This document shows positions 43,766-54,954 of a DNA stretch of 64,000 bases, piece by piece. The notes below the pieces were generated by a model, which did not search any database, was not told the DNA's origin, and saw only the letters and a list, made by a program, of their open reading frames with translations. Numbering within the stretch: the first letter of the stretch is position 1; each line of letters starts with the position of its first letter. Both the position numbers and the translations under genes were made by a program. Origin of the DNA: Ariolimax columbianus (Eukaryota; Mollusca; Gastropoda; Stylommatophora; Arionidae); assembly GCA_036924085.1 (NCBI GenBank), contig JAVGWX010000019.1, positions 17,933,131 through 17,997,130 of the forward strand, in the 5' to 3' direction.

Positions 43766-44410
43766 GCCCGTCCAACTATTCGGAATCTATTTTGTATGCC
43801 TGAATAGCTGTTTGGGAAGGGAAGTAATTAACTCATGTAATTTGTATATACACGCATTCTATGATCTTATGTTCAAATGAGATTACTTCTCGAGCGTGCG
43901 GCGATCCCGCGTGAATGAGCGAGGATGAGATGAACAACTAATTCTGATTCTCTGCTATACACTTTTATATGAGTTCAAATCTAAGCATTGCTGACCTGTT
44001 CAGCTTGAGGGATTCAGACAAGTAATTCACGGCGAAGTGCAGCATGCATTTCCAGCGGACTGGAACAATCATTCGCCTATTTGTGGACGAATTTAGGCGG
44101 CCTAAAAACAGGTAATCGAGGAATCATGTTTGTGGAACCATTCATTTTATGGTTCACTTGTGGTAACGCCGCCATTATGCTGGTGGTTAGCATGTTAAGT
44201 TTGTTGACCTAACAGATTCTGCCTGGCAGTCACTCTTATTGTTCAGCAATGGAAGCAATGAAACCAGAGACTGATTAACTTAACAATTGTGGCGGCCAGC
44301 TTTCTAATGGCTCGGGAGTCAAAGGGACAGAGGAATCATTCGGTGCAGATTCCTTAAAATAGAGTTTCAAATGTCGCAATGCAAATGGAGGATTTTGGAA
44401 ATACCAGCAG
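43766..44410. other. No gene recognised
   Basis: Unique-looking sequence. No motif-bearing frame and no match to other families. Confidence 0.4.
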
Positions 44411-45110
44411 ATCGTATTTCGTTCCATATAGTTTATACATATAGCTCGTATTTCATTCAATATAGTTTATATATACAGCTCGTGTTTAATTCCATATAGT
44501 TCATACATATAGTTCCTGTTTCATTCCATATCGTTTATACACATAGCTCATGTTTCATTCCATATCGTTTATACATATAGCTTATGCGTCATTCTATATA
44601 GTTTGTATATAAGCTCATGTTTCTTTTAATATAGTTTAAACATATAGCTCATGTTTCATTCCCTATAGTTTATACATATAGCTCATATTTCATTCCATAT
44701 AAAGTTATTGACTTTCGCGAAACGCCGATGACCATAACATCAGGCCGGTTTATCTTAATAATGTGAAGTGCGCTGTATTTGGATTATAGTGAGAAAGTGA
44801 ATGCGTTCGTCATCAATCTCACTCTTATCCCGAGTTACCTTGGATCAGTGGCAGGACTATTGATCTATACGACTGGAGATAACTAGAGATGCAGAACTCT
44901 GGTCTTACCTCCCGCGAGACCAGGGTTTGCTTCTAACTTGCGGGATTCGATCGCCTGCCGTTTCCATTCATCACTATGAAAGGCGAGTGCTTTAACCTCT
45001 TGACTACCTCGACCCCCCAACGATTCCATATAGTTTATACATATAGCTCGAGATCCATACCGTTTATGCATATAGCGTACGTTTCGAGTCCATATAGTTT
45101 ATACATGTAC
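44411..45110. repeat. 34-bp minisatellite split by SINE family 3
   Basis: The unit is 34 bp (ttccatatagtttatacata then tagctcatgtttca), about 8.5 copies at 44411-44700, then interrupted by a SINE and resumed at 45022-45110 with two to three units. attccatata ends the left half and opens the right half. Confidence 0.92.
44703..45019 (-). mobile_element. tRNA-derived SINE family 3 inserted in the 34-bp array
   Basis: The minus strand begins ggtagtcaagaggttaaagc (A box), then gcgatcgaatcccgcaa (B box), and ends ...gcgaaagtcaataactt, like the copy at 13512-13853. The target site falls in the attccatata word of the array. Confidence 0.87.
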
Positions 45111-45180
45111 ATAATACAAGCAGACGATATTAATATACTTACACAAACTAAAATCAAAAGACGATGTACACTTAATTAGG

Positions 45181-45420
45181 GATTCGCGGTAGCCCAGTTG
45201 TTAGTGCACTGACTGCACATCCGAGCGATGTAAGTTCAATCCCAGTTGAGGTGCCATATTCCTTCGATTGCAACATTGTGTGGTACCAGAGCAATTCCTG
45301 GAAGGGAAATGCGACCGACATGATGACACAGTGTGTCGCTGGTCAAAGACAAACATCGGACTATCACAATCTCCTCAAAGGCTACATTGACGTGTAAACA
45401 AGATCTGTACAATTTATTTC
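45181..45420 (+). mobile_element. tRNA-derived SINE related to family 2
   Basis: The head contains cggtagcccagttgttagtg (A-box region) and agttcaatcccagttgaggt (B box), almost the same layout as 13216-13482, but the body (cattgtgtggtaccagagca onwards) is different. Probably a family sharing the tRNA-like head. Confidence 0.7.
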
Positions 45421-45427
45421 CTACGTT

Positions 45428-45960
45428 GGTGACGGCGTTGGCTAGTGGTTAAGCGACACTGCTCACATTCAGAAGATGCGGGGTTCGATCCCCATCACAG
45501 CACCGGCCGTTACCCTGGGGAAATAAACCCTTAGAAATGTAGGAGGAAGCAAACAAGCAAAGGCCGCCGTCCATCGTAGACGATGATGGCATAATTAATA
45601 TTGCTAGCGCTATTTTTAGTAAGGATTAACTGCGCTACTCTTTATCCTCACTCTCTCGTCTCGAGCCCCCCGACGCCAGTGGCGAATCAAGGACAAGACG
45701 ACTAGGGGGCGACTACAAGATGCAGGGGACTCCGCATCAAGCACCCTTGAAAAAGACGGCGAAATCCGGAGTCGAACGCAAACCACCTGATCAGGAGACC
45801 GACGGCTTAACCACTTCGCTACGGAAGCAGACCTTACATAAAATGCATGCCGAAGTCAGATGCACGATGCCGACAGGCGCAACATAATGATCGTAGCGCA
45901 ACGCTTTGGGGAATAAAGAAATAAGGCAAACGGAAACAAAAGTTCATATGTGAAACGAAG
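45428..45960 (+). mobile_element. tRNA-derived SINE family 1 split by another SINE
   Basis: 45428-45551 carries the head (gttggctagtggttaagcg, ggggttcgatccccatc) up to ggaggaagca; 45830-45960 carries the body (ttacataaaatgcatgccga) to aaataaggcaaacgg. The intact copy at 4878-5122 is continuous across the break. The 7-bp ggaagca occurs at 45545-45551 and 45823-45829. Confidence 0.88.
45552..45822 (-). mobile_element. tRNA-derived SINE family 4 nested in SINE family 1
   Basis: On the minus strand it begins gtagcgaagtggttaagccg (A box) with gcgttcgactccgg (B box), continues through a roughly 170-bp body and ends atcatcgtctacgatggacg then gcggcc. It is 271 bp with a 7-bp TSD. The 3' end resembles the 3' flank of the LINE frame at 27755-28762 (ctcatcgacaacgatggaca). 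No acceptor stem, so not a tRNA gene. Confidence 0.85.
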
Positions 45961-45964
45961 GTCA

Positions 45965-47260
45965 TTCCGTTAGTTTTCGTTCCACTTGTGCAGTTGAGGG
46001 AAGTGGGGAAATTAAGTCGTCCGTCCTGCGCCAAGTGCGTTGCGCCGGTCAATGTGAGTCCGTGTCGCTGCACAATCACTATTCATCTGCATCGCGCCGC
46101 CACCTTGCCATGTAACCACATCTACCAGCATTCAATAAATGGAAATTCTTATAAGATGACTAAACCTACTTATTTTCTGCTTGGAAATGTATTCTACACA
46201 AGACGTAGTGCCGGCCATACTTCGAATGTTGTTGTTCCGCATTCTGCCTTTCTTGGTAACATCGATGAGCTACCTCAAATACTTCATTTCACTCCTCGAA
46301 ATTCTGCTCTTACGCGACTTGGACAGGGACCACGTTTGGCACTGGTAACACAGAGTCGGCATACATATACTGTTTATCAGCTGTTGCTTTGTTGCCAAAC
46401 TAATGATCGGGTGCCTAAGCAGTAGTGACAGCTGATAAGTTAACGCAGATCCTTTCTGACACCTTGTCTCGATTTCCCTGTCGATCCTACCATCTGCCGA
46501 AAAAATACTACCCAAATACTTGAACTCATGGGCAATATTATATACACTTATCGTTAGTGGCCCAGGTGTTCTACTGATCATCGTAGTTTCTGTTTTGCTC
46601 TCATTATTTCGCATATTGTGTTTAGTACAGGTAGTTGTAAGCGTGTTCGTGTGCTTTTGTAGTTTGTTTTCATCGTTCTACATCAGACACTTATGATTTC
46701 ATTATCATCATGTAGCATGTACTTTGTAGAATGTCGCTCCCATCACAGTCTGTCTGAAAGAAACCCGTTCCCTTGCCAAAGCTCCAGCCTCCGCCACAGT
46801 TATACCCAGGCATTCCTGGATATCTTGGTACCATTGTCTTCTTGGTCTACCCCTGCCTCTTGATGTGACCAAAGTATTTACATTTTCTGGCCATAATGGA
46901 ATTGATAAACCAGTTTTCCGCTATGCTCAACTCTTGCCGAATGTCTACATTTGTTGTTTTTTTCTCTGTCTTTTGTATTCTGAGGATTTTTCTGTAACAT
47001 TTTGACTCGAAAGATTCGATTCTTTGTCTATAAATTTTTTTAATTGTCCATAATTCGCGGCCATAAGCTACCACAGGAAAAACGCAGGCTCCCAGGACTT
47101 TTACCGATTATCTGCAAAAAGTAATTCGTGTATTGAGTTCTGTTCTGCTTCAGATGCCTCAATTTGACTCGTCTCTGGTGCCATGTTATCCATGTATATG
47201 TTAAACAGCGTCCCGTGAGGAAGAAAATATTACCTCTGGAGGCTTTACAGTATTTTGTCA
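45965..47260 (-). mobile_element. LINE family D copy, interrupted by another LINE
   Basis: On the minus strand, near 47210-47110: YTWITWHQR-like text in one frame and EQNSIHELLFAD in another, the (F/Y)ADD region with its second D changed to N. After the interruption: SKTETTMISRTPGPLTISV, EFKYLGSIFSADGRIDREIE, MPTLCYQCQTWSLSKSRKS (46614-46270), then MAGTTSC-like and the decayed 3' end near 45970. Same family as 38225-39420. Confidence 0.85.
46715..47100 (-). mobile_element. LINE tail fragment nested in LINE family D
   Basis: The minus-strand frame (47074-46847) reads VAYGRELWTIKKIYRQRIES, FESKCYRKILRI, then KCKYFGHIKRQG; the continuation in another frame carries a GRPRRQWYQDIQECLGITV-type tail. 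This is the thumb and C-terminal part of a different non-LTR family. It falls exactly where family D copies are continuous between cttatgatt and atctgcaaa. Confidence 0.82.
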
Positions 47261-47730
47261 AATTGAACAGAAAGATAACTGCACGTGTGGCTAGCAACCT
47301 CCTCATATAAAACTTATAAAAACCATTACTATTGAGCCTGTCACTTCAAATTGTAGGATACTTCTTGAAAGGGTGGACACACGATGTTCCGCTTGAAGTA
47401 GACAGGGGATTGAATCAATCAATCACATACAATACTTGAGTGGCACAGTGATTGTGGATTGTCCTGCTACTTGGTCGCTGTTTAGGATATGCTTGCAATG
47501 TTTCTTTTCAACTCGCTGTCTTGTTTCAATGGATAGAGGTGATAACTCACTTTTTGCCAGGAGGAGGTTTGCTGCTGTCGGTAGGCCTGCATCTGACCCT
47601 GCATTTTATTGTGCATAGCTGCGTTTCTCTGTAGCCCAGTTTTGTGTATCCCTCGTAGACTTCTCGGAATGAAGCCAAGCCATTGGCCAGCAGATCAAAT
47701 TCCAGTATGCTTTCTCTTCTTCCAGTGATA
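47261..47730. other. No gene recognised
   Basis: Unique-looking. Short frames without motifs. Confidence 0.4.
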
Positions 47731-49905
47731 CGGGTGTATGTGTGTGTACGTGTAGATCTGGTATGTGTGAATGTGTTGATATAGTGTGTATGTGTTGTTC
47801 TGATTTTTGTGTGTGTTCATCTAGTGTGTGTGTGAATCTGTTGATCTGGTGTGTGTGTGTGTGTGTTGATCTGGTGTGTGTGTATCTGTTGATCTGGTGT
47901 GTGTGTTGATCTCGTATGTGTGTTGATCCAATGTATGTGTGTGTTCATCTGGTGTGTGTGTGTATGTATGTGTTCATCTGGTGTGTGTGTGTATGTGTTC
48001 ATCTGGTGTGTGTGTATATATGTGTTGATCTGGTGTGTGTGTGTGTGTGTGTGTGTCATTTTGGTGTGTGTGTGTGTGTGCATGTGTTGATCTCGTGTAT
48101 GTGTTGATCTGATGTGTGTGTGTGTGTGTGTTTTGATCTGATGTGTGTGTGTTGATCTGATGTGTGTGTTTTCTTCTGGTATATGTGTGTGTGTGCATGT
48201 GTTGATCTTGTGTGTGTGTGTTGATCTGATGTGTTTGTGTGTATGTGTTGATCTGGTGTTTGTGTGTGTGTTTTGATCTGATGTGTGTGTGTGTTCTTCT
48301 GGTGTTTGTGTGTGTGTGTGTGCATGTGTTGATCTTGTGTGTGTATGTTGATCTGATGTGTGTGTGTGTTCTTCTGATGTTTGTGTGTGTGTGTGCATGT
48401 GTTGATCTTGTGTGTGTATGTTGATCTGATGTGTGTGTGTGTCCTTCTGGTGTATGTGTGTGTGTCCTTCTGGTGTATGTGTGTGTGTCCTTCTGGTGTA
48501 CGTGTGTGTTTGTGTGTGTGTGTCCTTCTGGTGTATGTGTGTGTGTGTGTGTCCTTCTGGTGTATGTGTGTGTGTCCTTCTGGTGTATGTGTGTGTGTGT
48601 GTCCTTCTGGTGTATGTGTGTGTGTTCTTCTGGTGTATGTGTGTGTGTGTGTGTCCTTCTGGTGTATGTGTGTGTGTCCTTCTGGTGTATGTGTGTGTGT
48701 CCTTCTGGTGTATGTGTGTGTGTCCTTCTGGTGTATGTGTGTGTGTGTGTGTGTCCTTCTGGTGTAAGTGTGTGTGTGTGTCCTTCTGGTGTATGTGTGT
48801 GTCCTTCTGGTGTATGTTTGTGTGTCCTTCTGGTGTATGTGTGTGTTAGTGTGTGTGTGTGTGTGTCTTTCTGGTGTGTGTCCTTCTGGTGTATGTGTGT
48901 GTCCTTCTGGTGTATGTGTGTGTGTGTGTCTTTCTGGTGTATGTGTGTGTGTGTGTCCTTCTGGTGTATGTGTGTGTGTGTCCTTCTGGTGTATGTGTGT
49001 GTGTCCTTCTGGTGTATGTGTGTGTGTTTGTGTGTCCTTCTGGTGTATGTGTGTGTGTGTCCTTCTGGTGTATGTGTGTGTGTCCTTCTGGTGTATGTGT
49101 GTGTGTGTCCTTCTGGTGTATGTGTGTGTGTCCTTCTGGTGTATGTGTGTGTGTCCTTCTGGTGTATGTGTTTGTGTCCTTCTGGTGTATGTGTGTGTGT
49201 GTGTGTGTCCTTCTGGTGTATGTCTGTGTGTGTGTCCTTCTGGTGTATGTGTCTGTGTGTGTGTGTGTCCTTCTGGTGTATGTGTGTGTGTCCGTCTGGT
49301 GTATGTGTGTGCTAGTGTGTGTGTGTGTGTCCTTCTGGTGTGTGTCCTTCTGGTGTATGTGTGTGTCCTTCTGGTGTATGTGTGTGTGTGTGTCCTTCTA
49401 GTGTATGTGTGTGTTAGTGTGTGTGTGTATGTGTCCTTCTGGTGTATGTGTGTGTGTGTGTCCTTCTGGTGCATGTGTGTGTCCTTCTGGTGTATGTGTG
49501 TGTGTGTGTCCTTCTGGTGCATGTGTGTGTCCTTCTGGTGTATGTGTGTGTGTGTGCATGTGGTGATCTTGTGTGTGTGTTGATATGATATGTGTGTGTT
49601 TTGATCTGGTCTGTGTGTAAATGTGTTGATCTTGTCTGTTCGCTTACATGTGTACCTGGTACGTGTGCTTAGTGTATGTATATGTTTTTGGATACCTGGT
49701 GCATGTGTGCGTGCATGTGTATCTGGCGTATGTGTGTGTCTGGTGTATGTGTGTACAGGTGTATCTGGCGTTGGTGTGTCTGGTATATGTGTGTACATGT
49801 GTATCTGGCATATGTTTGTGTCTGGCGAATGCGTGTATCTGGCGTATGTGTATATATGGCGTATGTGTGCATCTGGTGTATGTGTGTGTATGTGTACCTG
49901 GTGTT
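47731..49905. repeat. 2.2-kb GT-rich minisatellite in three zones
   Basis: Zone 1 (to about 48430): tgatctggtgtgtgtgtgtg units. Zone 2 (about 48431-49550): ccttctggtgtatgtgtgtg units of about 18-28 bp, varying by numbers of GT. Zone 3 (about 49640-49905): atctggcgtatgtgtgtgtc units. A variant block with gtgtgttagtgtgtgtg and ttctggtgtgtgtccttctg recurs about 470 bp apart (near 48840 and 49310). The minus strand stays open for up to 580 codons of HTHTYTRRTHTHIHQKDTHT text; repeat length makes this an artefact. Confidence 0.95.
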
Positions 49906-50039
49906 AGGGCTGACAGTAATGGAGCGACATACCTTTGTTTGACCCATACGTCATGTTTTACAGTATTTGTGACTATTGATAGAGCTGACACTTTGACGTT
50001 GATCAATGGCCGCTTTGCGGATGAAGACTCCGCATTTGT

Positions 50040-50240
50040 TTAACCACCAAGGTACAGATTGCAAGATTTTGAATTCATACGAAAGTCTAGTAGCGGGAGT
50101 GTGGGCCGGAGCGCACGCAGCAGGAGTGGGTACATCCAGCGAGCTACAAGAACCATCATTATCTGCACTCTTCGCCATTTGATGAGAGGGACTGAGCACC
50201 TATGGGTCCGCCCAAATTGCATTGATGTCGATTCTTAACA
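50040..50240 (+). repeat. Dispersed repeat, second copy of 25800-26000
   Basis: Shares catccagcgagctacaagaa, gaccctgcgcc-like cactcttcgccatttgatga, and gagcacctatgggt with the first copy in the same order. Class unknown. Confidence 0.6.
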
Positions 50241-51344
50241 GAACAATTTTCACCCAGCACTCTTGGCCTAATATATTAAAAAAACGGCCTTCACCTCTCT
50301 CTCGTGGTAAACATAAAAGGATATTCAACAATACTCTGACATCCAGTCCTGGTCTATGGCACGAAAACATGGCGTACCATTTCAAGTATCAAATTATGAC
50401 TACTGACCTTCACCTACATCTGTCTCAGCTCTGCACCGTATCAGATTTCACCTTCTTCTTTTCGTTTTTCTACTTTTCCTTTTTTTTTTTTCTTCTTCTC
50501 CTTCTTCTAATTTCTTCTTCGTATTCTTCTTCTTTGTTTTATTCTTCATCTTCGGCGTTTCAGACGTTGTGACATACTTTCCAATGAGCCATTCGGCCTC
50601 AGAAATCCAGGTTCAGTACGTCATATTGGAACTGGCTTTGCCTTCTTTGTTAATCCCATATTCTCTATCCAAGGCTGCATGGTTACAGTCTGCTTCCAGG
50701 GTCGACACTTTGAGGCGTAATATGGTCTTTGTCAGTTAAGCACAGCTGGCCCTTACGCATGTATCCAGCTCTGAGTAATTGAATGCTGTCGGGTCGTACA
50801 CTGCTACATCTCGTCTCCAGAGGGCCCGTTCTAGTAACCAGCTTTGACCTGGGACAGGTAGCCCAACACGACCAGTATATATGTAGATTAAGGAGAGAAT
50901 GTTGAGTTGGATGTGACACACTCTCAAAAAGACACTGAACATAAAACCAGACATACGTTGAATTGGTGCTAAAAGGTGTAACCAAGGAGTGGAGGGCAGT
51001 CACACACTTAGTGAAGAGAACTGAAAGAAAAGGCAAGGTATCTGAGTCTCATGGGCAAGCTTAAGGAAACGGTCCAAAATAAGGATCCTTTGAGATCTCA
51101 TTGGGAGATGCTCCGGCAGACTGTAGGGGAGAGTAACGGGAAGAAACCGTGCTCATTCTGAATATATCCTCGGGGCCGCCCTCGCAACACCTGGATTAAA
51201 AAGATCGTCACCTCCCCAACAGAACTAAAGGCCGCCTGGGACTCAGCCATCAGACGTAGTCATGGACATGGTCATGCGACGCGACGGGCCCTGGTCGCTT
51301 AAAAACACTTTTGATATTTTTGTTGAGGTCTTAGTAAGGATCAC
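50241..51344. other. No gene; pyrimidine tract and a family G subtype-B fragment
   Basis: A T/C-rich stretch lies at about 50445-50545 (ttcttcttct words), followed near 50670-50735 by gtctgcttccagggtcgaca and aatatggtctttgtcag, similar to the subtype-B end at 30270-30325. This may be a heavily diverged family G copy (about 50500-50735, minus). The rest shows nothing recognisable. Confidence 0.45.
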
Positions 51345-51890
51345 GATCCTGAGCTGTACGGTCAGCAACCCATAGCTGACTTCTAGAGTCAAGGTCAGCT
51401 AAACTGAGCTGTACGGTCAGCGACATATAGCTGACTTCTAGAGGCAGGGTCAGCTAAACTGAGCTGTACGGTCAGCGACCCATAGCTGACTTCTAGAGTC
51501 AGGGTCAGCTAAACTGAGCTGTACGGCCAGCGACCAATAGCTGACTTCTAGTCAGGGTCAGCTAAACTGAGCTGTACGGTCAGCGACCCATAGCTGACTT
51601 CTAGAGTCAGGGTAAGCTAAACTGAGCTGCCAAGATCCATGTACGCATCCACGAGGTGATCCTGAATAACAGGCTGCAACCGAGCAGACTGGTTAAGGAG
51701 ACGAGATCGAAGAGGGAAGGCTAACCCGGTACCTTAAAACCCCTACTGAAAAATGATGTGTCGGACCAAAAGGTGCAAATATCTCAGTCAATCTATAAGC
51801 TACGACATAACGTATTCCGTTCTCCAGACAACATTCTGGTATTTGCAAAGCCATTTTCATGGTTTAGGACTCACGAAGGAAAAGAGGAAG
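51345..51890 (+). mobile_element. Family G SINE-like element with internally expanded 55-bp repeat
   Basis: After a gatcacgatcctgagctg start, a 55-bp segment (gagctgtacggtcagcgacc, catagctgacttctagagtc, agggtcagctaaact) is tandemly repeated about five times (51351-51623). The element then continues in consensus order: gagctgccaagatcc, ctaacccggtacc, gtgtcggaccaaaaggtgca, caaagccattttcatgg. In the reference copy this segment occurs once. Confidence 0.87.
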
Positions 51891-52080
51891 ATCTTATTAG
51901 CTTACAGGTAGAGCACTCGCTTATCACGTCACGTTCAGCTCCCGTAATTTCCAATTTGCAGTCAACACAGCTGTAAATTGGTACCTTGTTTAGTGCTAGG
52001 GAAGAACTGGCAACGAGGAAATGAACTAGTAGTCCCCTAAAATGACATCCCCGACAGCAGTGTTTCCTTTGGCACTATCT
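51891..52080 (+). repeat. Dispersed repeat with a tRNA-like start
   Basis: ttagcttacaggtagagcac resembles a tRNA A-box region. The body (cacagctgtaaattggtacc; gacatccccgacagcagtg) matches traces near 14320-14455 and 17920-18060. Probably an old SINE family. Confidence 0.5.
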
Positions 52081-52084
52081 TAAA

Positions 52085-52400
52085 CGTGTGGTCTTGCATT
52101 GCGACCTGATGGTACAGCAGGAGCTGGGCGGGCGTCTATGTCGGGAAATGTGGTCTTGCATTGCGACCTGATGGTACAGCAGGAACTGGGCGGGCGGCTA
52201 TGTCAGGAAATGTGGTCTTAATGTGTATTGAATGTGTGTATGCTGACCTCATTATTAGATGTTTCAAGTCGGTGGGTATGTGTGTACGTGTGTGTTGACC
52301 TCATTATTAGATGTTTCAAGTCGGTGGGTATGTGTGTACGTGTGTGTTGACCTCATTATTAGAATTTTCCAGTCAGTGGGTATGTGTGTACGTGTGTGTA
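52085..52400. repeat. Two short tandems: about 64 bp x2 and about 58 bp x3
   Basis: tgtggtcttgcattgcgacc with ggtacagcaggagctgggcg repeats twice (52088-52215). ttgacctcattattagatgt with tcaagtcggtgggtatgtgt and gtacgtgtgtg repeats three times (52240-52400). Confidence 0.88.
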
Positions 52401-52559
52401 CTGTGTATTAGTATGTGTAGGTTTTCCTGATGTTGTTATCGTTGTTGGGGTTGCGGCGGCGGCTGCTGCTGTTAACTTATGATAGGCACTCTACACACTT
52501 TCTTTTGGTGGCGTGTTACAGTTGCTTTCCTGAGGCGTACTTATGAAGATATTCCGACT
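52401..52559. other. Short unique stretch with a GGC/GCT patch
   Basis: Contains ggggttgcggcggcggctgc at about 52446. No further feature recognised. Confidence 0.4.
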
Positions 52560-53116
52560 GATGTGTGACTCAAAGCTCTTCAATAAGCTTACCACTATGG
52601 GGATCACAGTACCGATCCCCACTTTGTTCGCCAGAATGTCATAAAATAACTGATTGGGAGTGAGGTGTCTTCTTGTTCAGTATGTTCTACCTGACCCTGA
52701 CTAACATTGTCTGATCAGAATGTTTCACCTAACCCTGACTAACATAGTCTGATCAGAATGTTTCACCTGACCCTGACTAACATAGTCTGATCAGAATGTT
52801 TCACCTAACCCTGACTAACATAGTCTGATCAGAATGTTTCACCTAACCCTGACTAACAGTGTCTGATCAGTATGTTTCACCTAACCCTGACTAACATAGT
52901 CTGATCAGAATGTTTCACCTAACCCTGACTAACATTGTCTGATCAGTATGTTTCACCTAACCCTGACTAACATAGTCTGACCAGTATGTTTCACCTAACC
53001 CTGACTAACATAGTCTGACCAGTATGTTTCACCTACCCTGACTAACATAGTCTGACCAGTATGTTTCACCTAACCCTGACTAACAATGTCTGATAATAGT
53101 TTTTTTTGCCTGACCG
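52560..53116 (+). repeat. Dispersed repeat P: diverged head plus 38-bp array
   Basis: The head (tggggatcacagtaccgatc, ccagaatgtcataaaataac) resembles 30905-30950. From 52677, eleven to twelve units of 38 bp follow (accctgactaacatagtctg then atcagaatgtttcacct). These are 1-bp-longer relatives of the 37-bp units at 31005-31416. Confidence 0.85.
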
Positions 53117-53157
53117 ATCTGTAATCTCCTCCCCGATATTTCTCTAATGAAGGTGTA

Positions 53158-53395
53158 AGTACGTGTGTGTATGTGTGTTCATATAACTCTGACGCGTGTT
53201 TAAAGTGAGCTGTACATGTGTATAACTGTGTACGTGTGTGTATGTGTGTTCATATAACTCTGACGCGTGTTTAAAGTGAGCTGTACATGTGTATAACTGT
53301 GTACGTGTGTGTATGTGTGTTCATATAACTCTAACGCGTGTTTAAAGTGAGTTGTACATGTGTATAACTGTGAACGTGTGTGTATAAATGAATTT
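53158..53395. repeat. About 71-bp tandem repeat, three copies
   Basis: acgtgtgtgtatgtgtgttc, atataactctgacgcgtgtt and taaagtgagctgtacatgtg occur in three successive units. Frames are artefacts. Confidence 0.92.
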
Positions 53396-53884
53396 TGCAA
53401 AGTCATGTGTATGTTTGCATATATCTGTGTATGTGCGTGCGTGCGCGCGCGTTAATGTGGGGACACGTGTGCAGACAATTTCAGCAATCTCCCCGCGAAT
53501 CTATCAGCTGTCTCTAGTTAACCCATGCATCATTTTCTGAGATGTAAACATTCTAGATATTTGTGGGACCAGATGCACCTGTAGGTTTACAAACCCATTT
53601 CGTGTGTCTCGATCCTTAAACCAGGCGTGTATAGACTCACACTACAGTCTCATGTCCTGGCTGTATCCCTCGTATCCTGTTATCCTCACCTGAGTATCTG
53701 CCCCTCGTCTCTAACAAGTAGGTATCTATGTACACCAGATTACTATCCTTCCGTCTGTTTATTTGTCTCCATTTATTTTATTTTGAATATCGTTGCTTCC
53801 CCAAAGCTCGTTGTAGGTACTTATTTAAAATCACGTAACAGCAATATCAGACACTATGTTGGAGCAAATTGAAATTTCAAGAGC
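53396..53884. other. No gene recognised
   Basis: A short gcgtgcgtgcgcgcgcg patch near 53434, otherwise unique-looking sequence. Confidence 0.4.
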
Positions 53885-54005
53885 AAGCGGACCCTTACAT
53901 AAAATTCATTCCCAAGTCGGATGTAGTGGGCTGGCAGGCGTAAAATAAAAACATAAAGCAAAGCACACCACCTTGGGGAATCGAGAAATAAGGCGAACGA
54001 AATAA
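53885..54005 (+). mobile_element. tRNA-derived SINE family 1, 3' part
   Basis: ttacataaaattcattccca, gggctggcaggcgtaaaata and cacaccaccttggggaatcg to gaaataaggcgaacgaaata match the 3' half of 4878-5122. The head is missing. Confidence 0.8.
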
Positions 54006-54556
54006 AAAACACTATGGAAGCGTGTGTCAAGTGTATTGTGCGGCCCGCGAGGGCTTAATATAACATAGGTCTAAAAACTCAAACCAGCTAGTACCACGTG
54101 TACCGTCCTCTTGTCCTCAGACGATCAGACATCAGTTTTCTTCACTTCCTCCCTCACTGTTTATCGTCATGTGTTTTTCAAGTGTCCATTCTTCTCGTTC
54201 CCTGTTGGTTCCAATCACTCACCTTTCTGGTTACATTGTTTAAGTTAATTCCTTTGCCTTTTGAATTCTGTCCATCCCCGTGAGTTAATGATGACAATAT
54301 TTAACTGAAATCGCTATCAACATGTTTTTCTTATTTTATGTTTCTCTTATTCCATCTTTGCCCTTGTATTACCGGACCCCAACAGGGGAGTGTGGAGTAG
54401 CAACACTGCAACCTGCCATATCGTGAAATAAAACTGAAGAGGGTTTGGCTTGGGTCTGGCTACAACATATTGTAGAAATAATAGGCTAGGAGAAAGAGAA
54501 ACGACAGCCTTTATACTTCAGGGTACAACATAACTGATTGTCAAGTCAGTAGTGTT
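54006..54556. other. No gene recognised
   Basis: Unique-looking sequence. The 61-codon frame at 54098 has no motif. Confidence 0.4.
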
Positions 54557-54925
54557 TATCCTGACCATATTCTACCTCCAAGTGGCGGTCCTGGAATCAG
54601 GCTGCATCCATGCAGTCTTGCTGAGAGAATTGGGCTAGAATGGGAAGACAAACCAAATCCCAGAAATGTGAAAGCGGATGTGTCGGAAGTTTTATAGTAA
54701 CCACACAAAGTAATAAAAAAGAAGACAGAAGAAGAAGAAGAAGAAAAAGAAGAACAGTAAGAAGAAGAAGACGGATGTGTCGGACCGAAATATGCAAATA
54801 TCGCAGCCAAGCTGTAAACTAGCGACACAACGCATTCCGTTCTCCGGACTACATCCTGCAACTTGTAAAGTCCTGTTCAGGTATTGGTAGCAGGAGATTG
54901 AGAACGAACACACAAGTAGAAGAGG
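54557..54925 (+). mobile_element. Family G SINE-like element, subtype B, with internal A/G-rich insertion
   Basis: It starts ctgaccatattctacctcca (subtype-B 5' end), holds gaagaagaagaaaaagaaga at about 54722-54770, then resumes with gatgtgtcggaccgaaatat, gcagccaagctgtaaactag and ends gattgagaacgaacaca. The internal GAA-rich tract could be the tail of an earlier insertion or an expanded tract. Confidence 0.75.
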
Positions 54926-54954
54926 TGCCATCTTTGAGGCGTATCGATCTGTTA

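Noticed and set aside
45757..45822. Functional tRNA gene within 45552-45822
   Set aside because: The tRNA-like part is the head of a 271-bp element with TSDs and lacks an acceptor stem.
48056..49798. 580-codon His/Thr-rich minus-strand frame
   Set aside because: It is the translation of a GT-rich minisatellite; neighbouring frames are also open, and there is no domain, start context or splice support.
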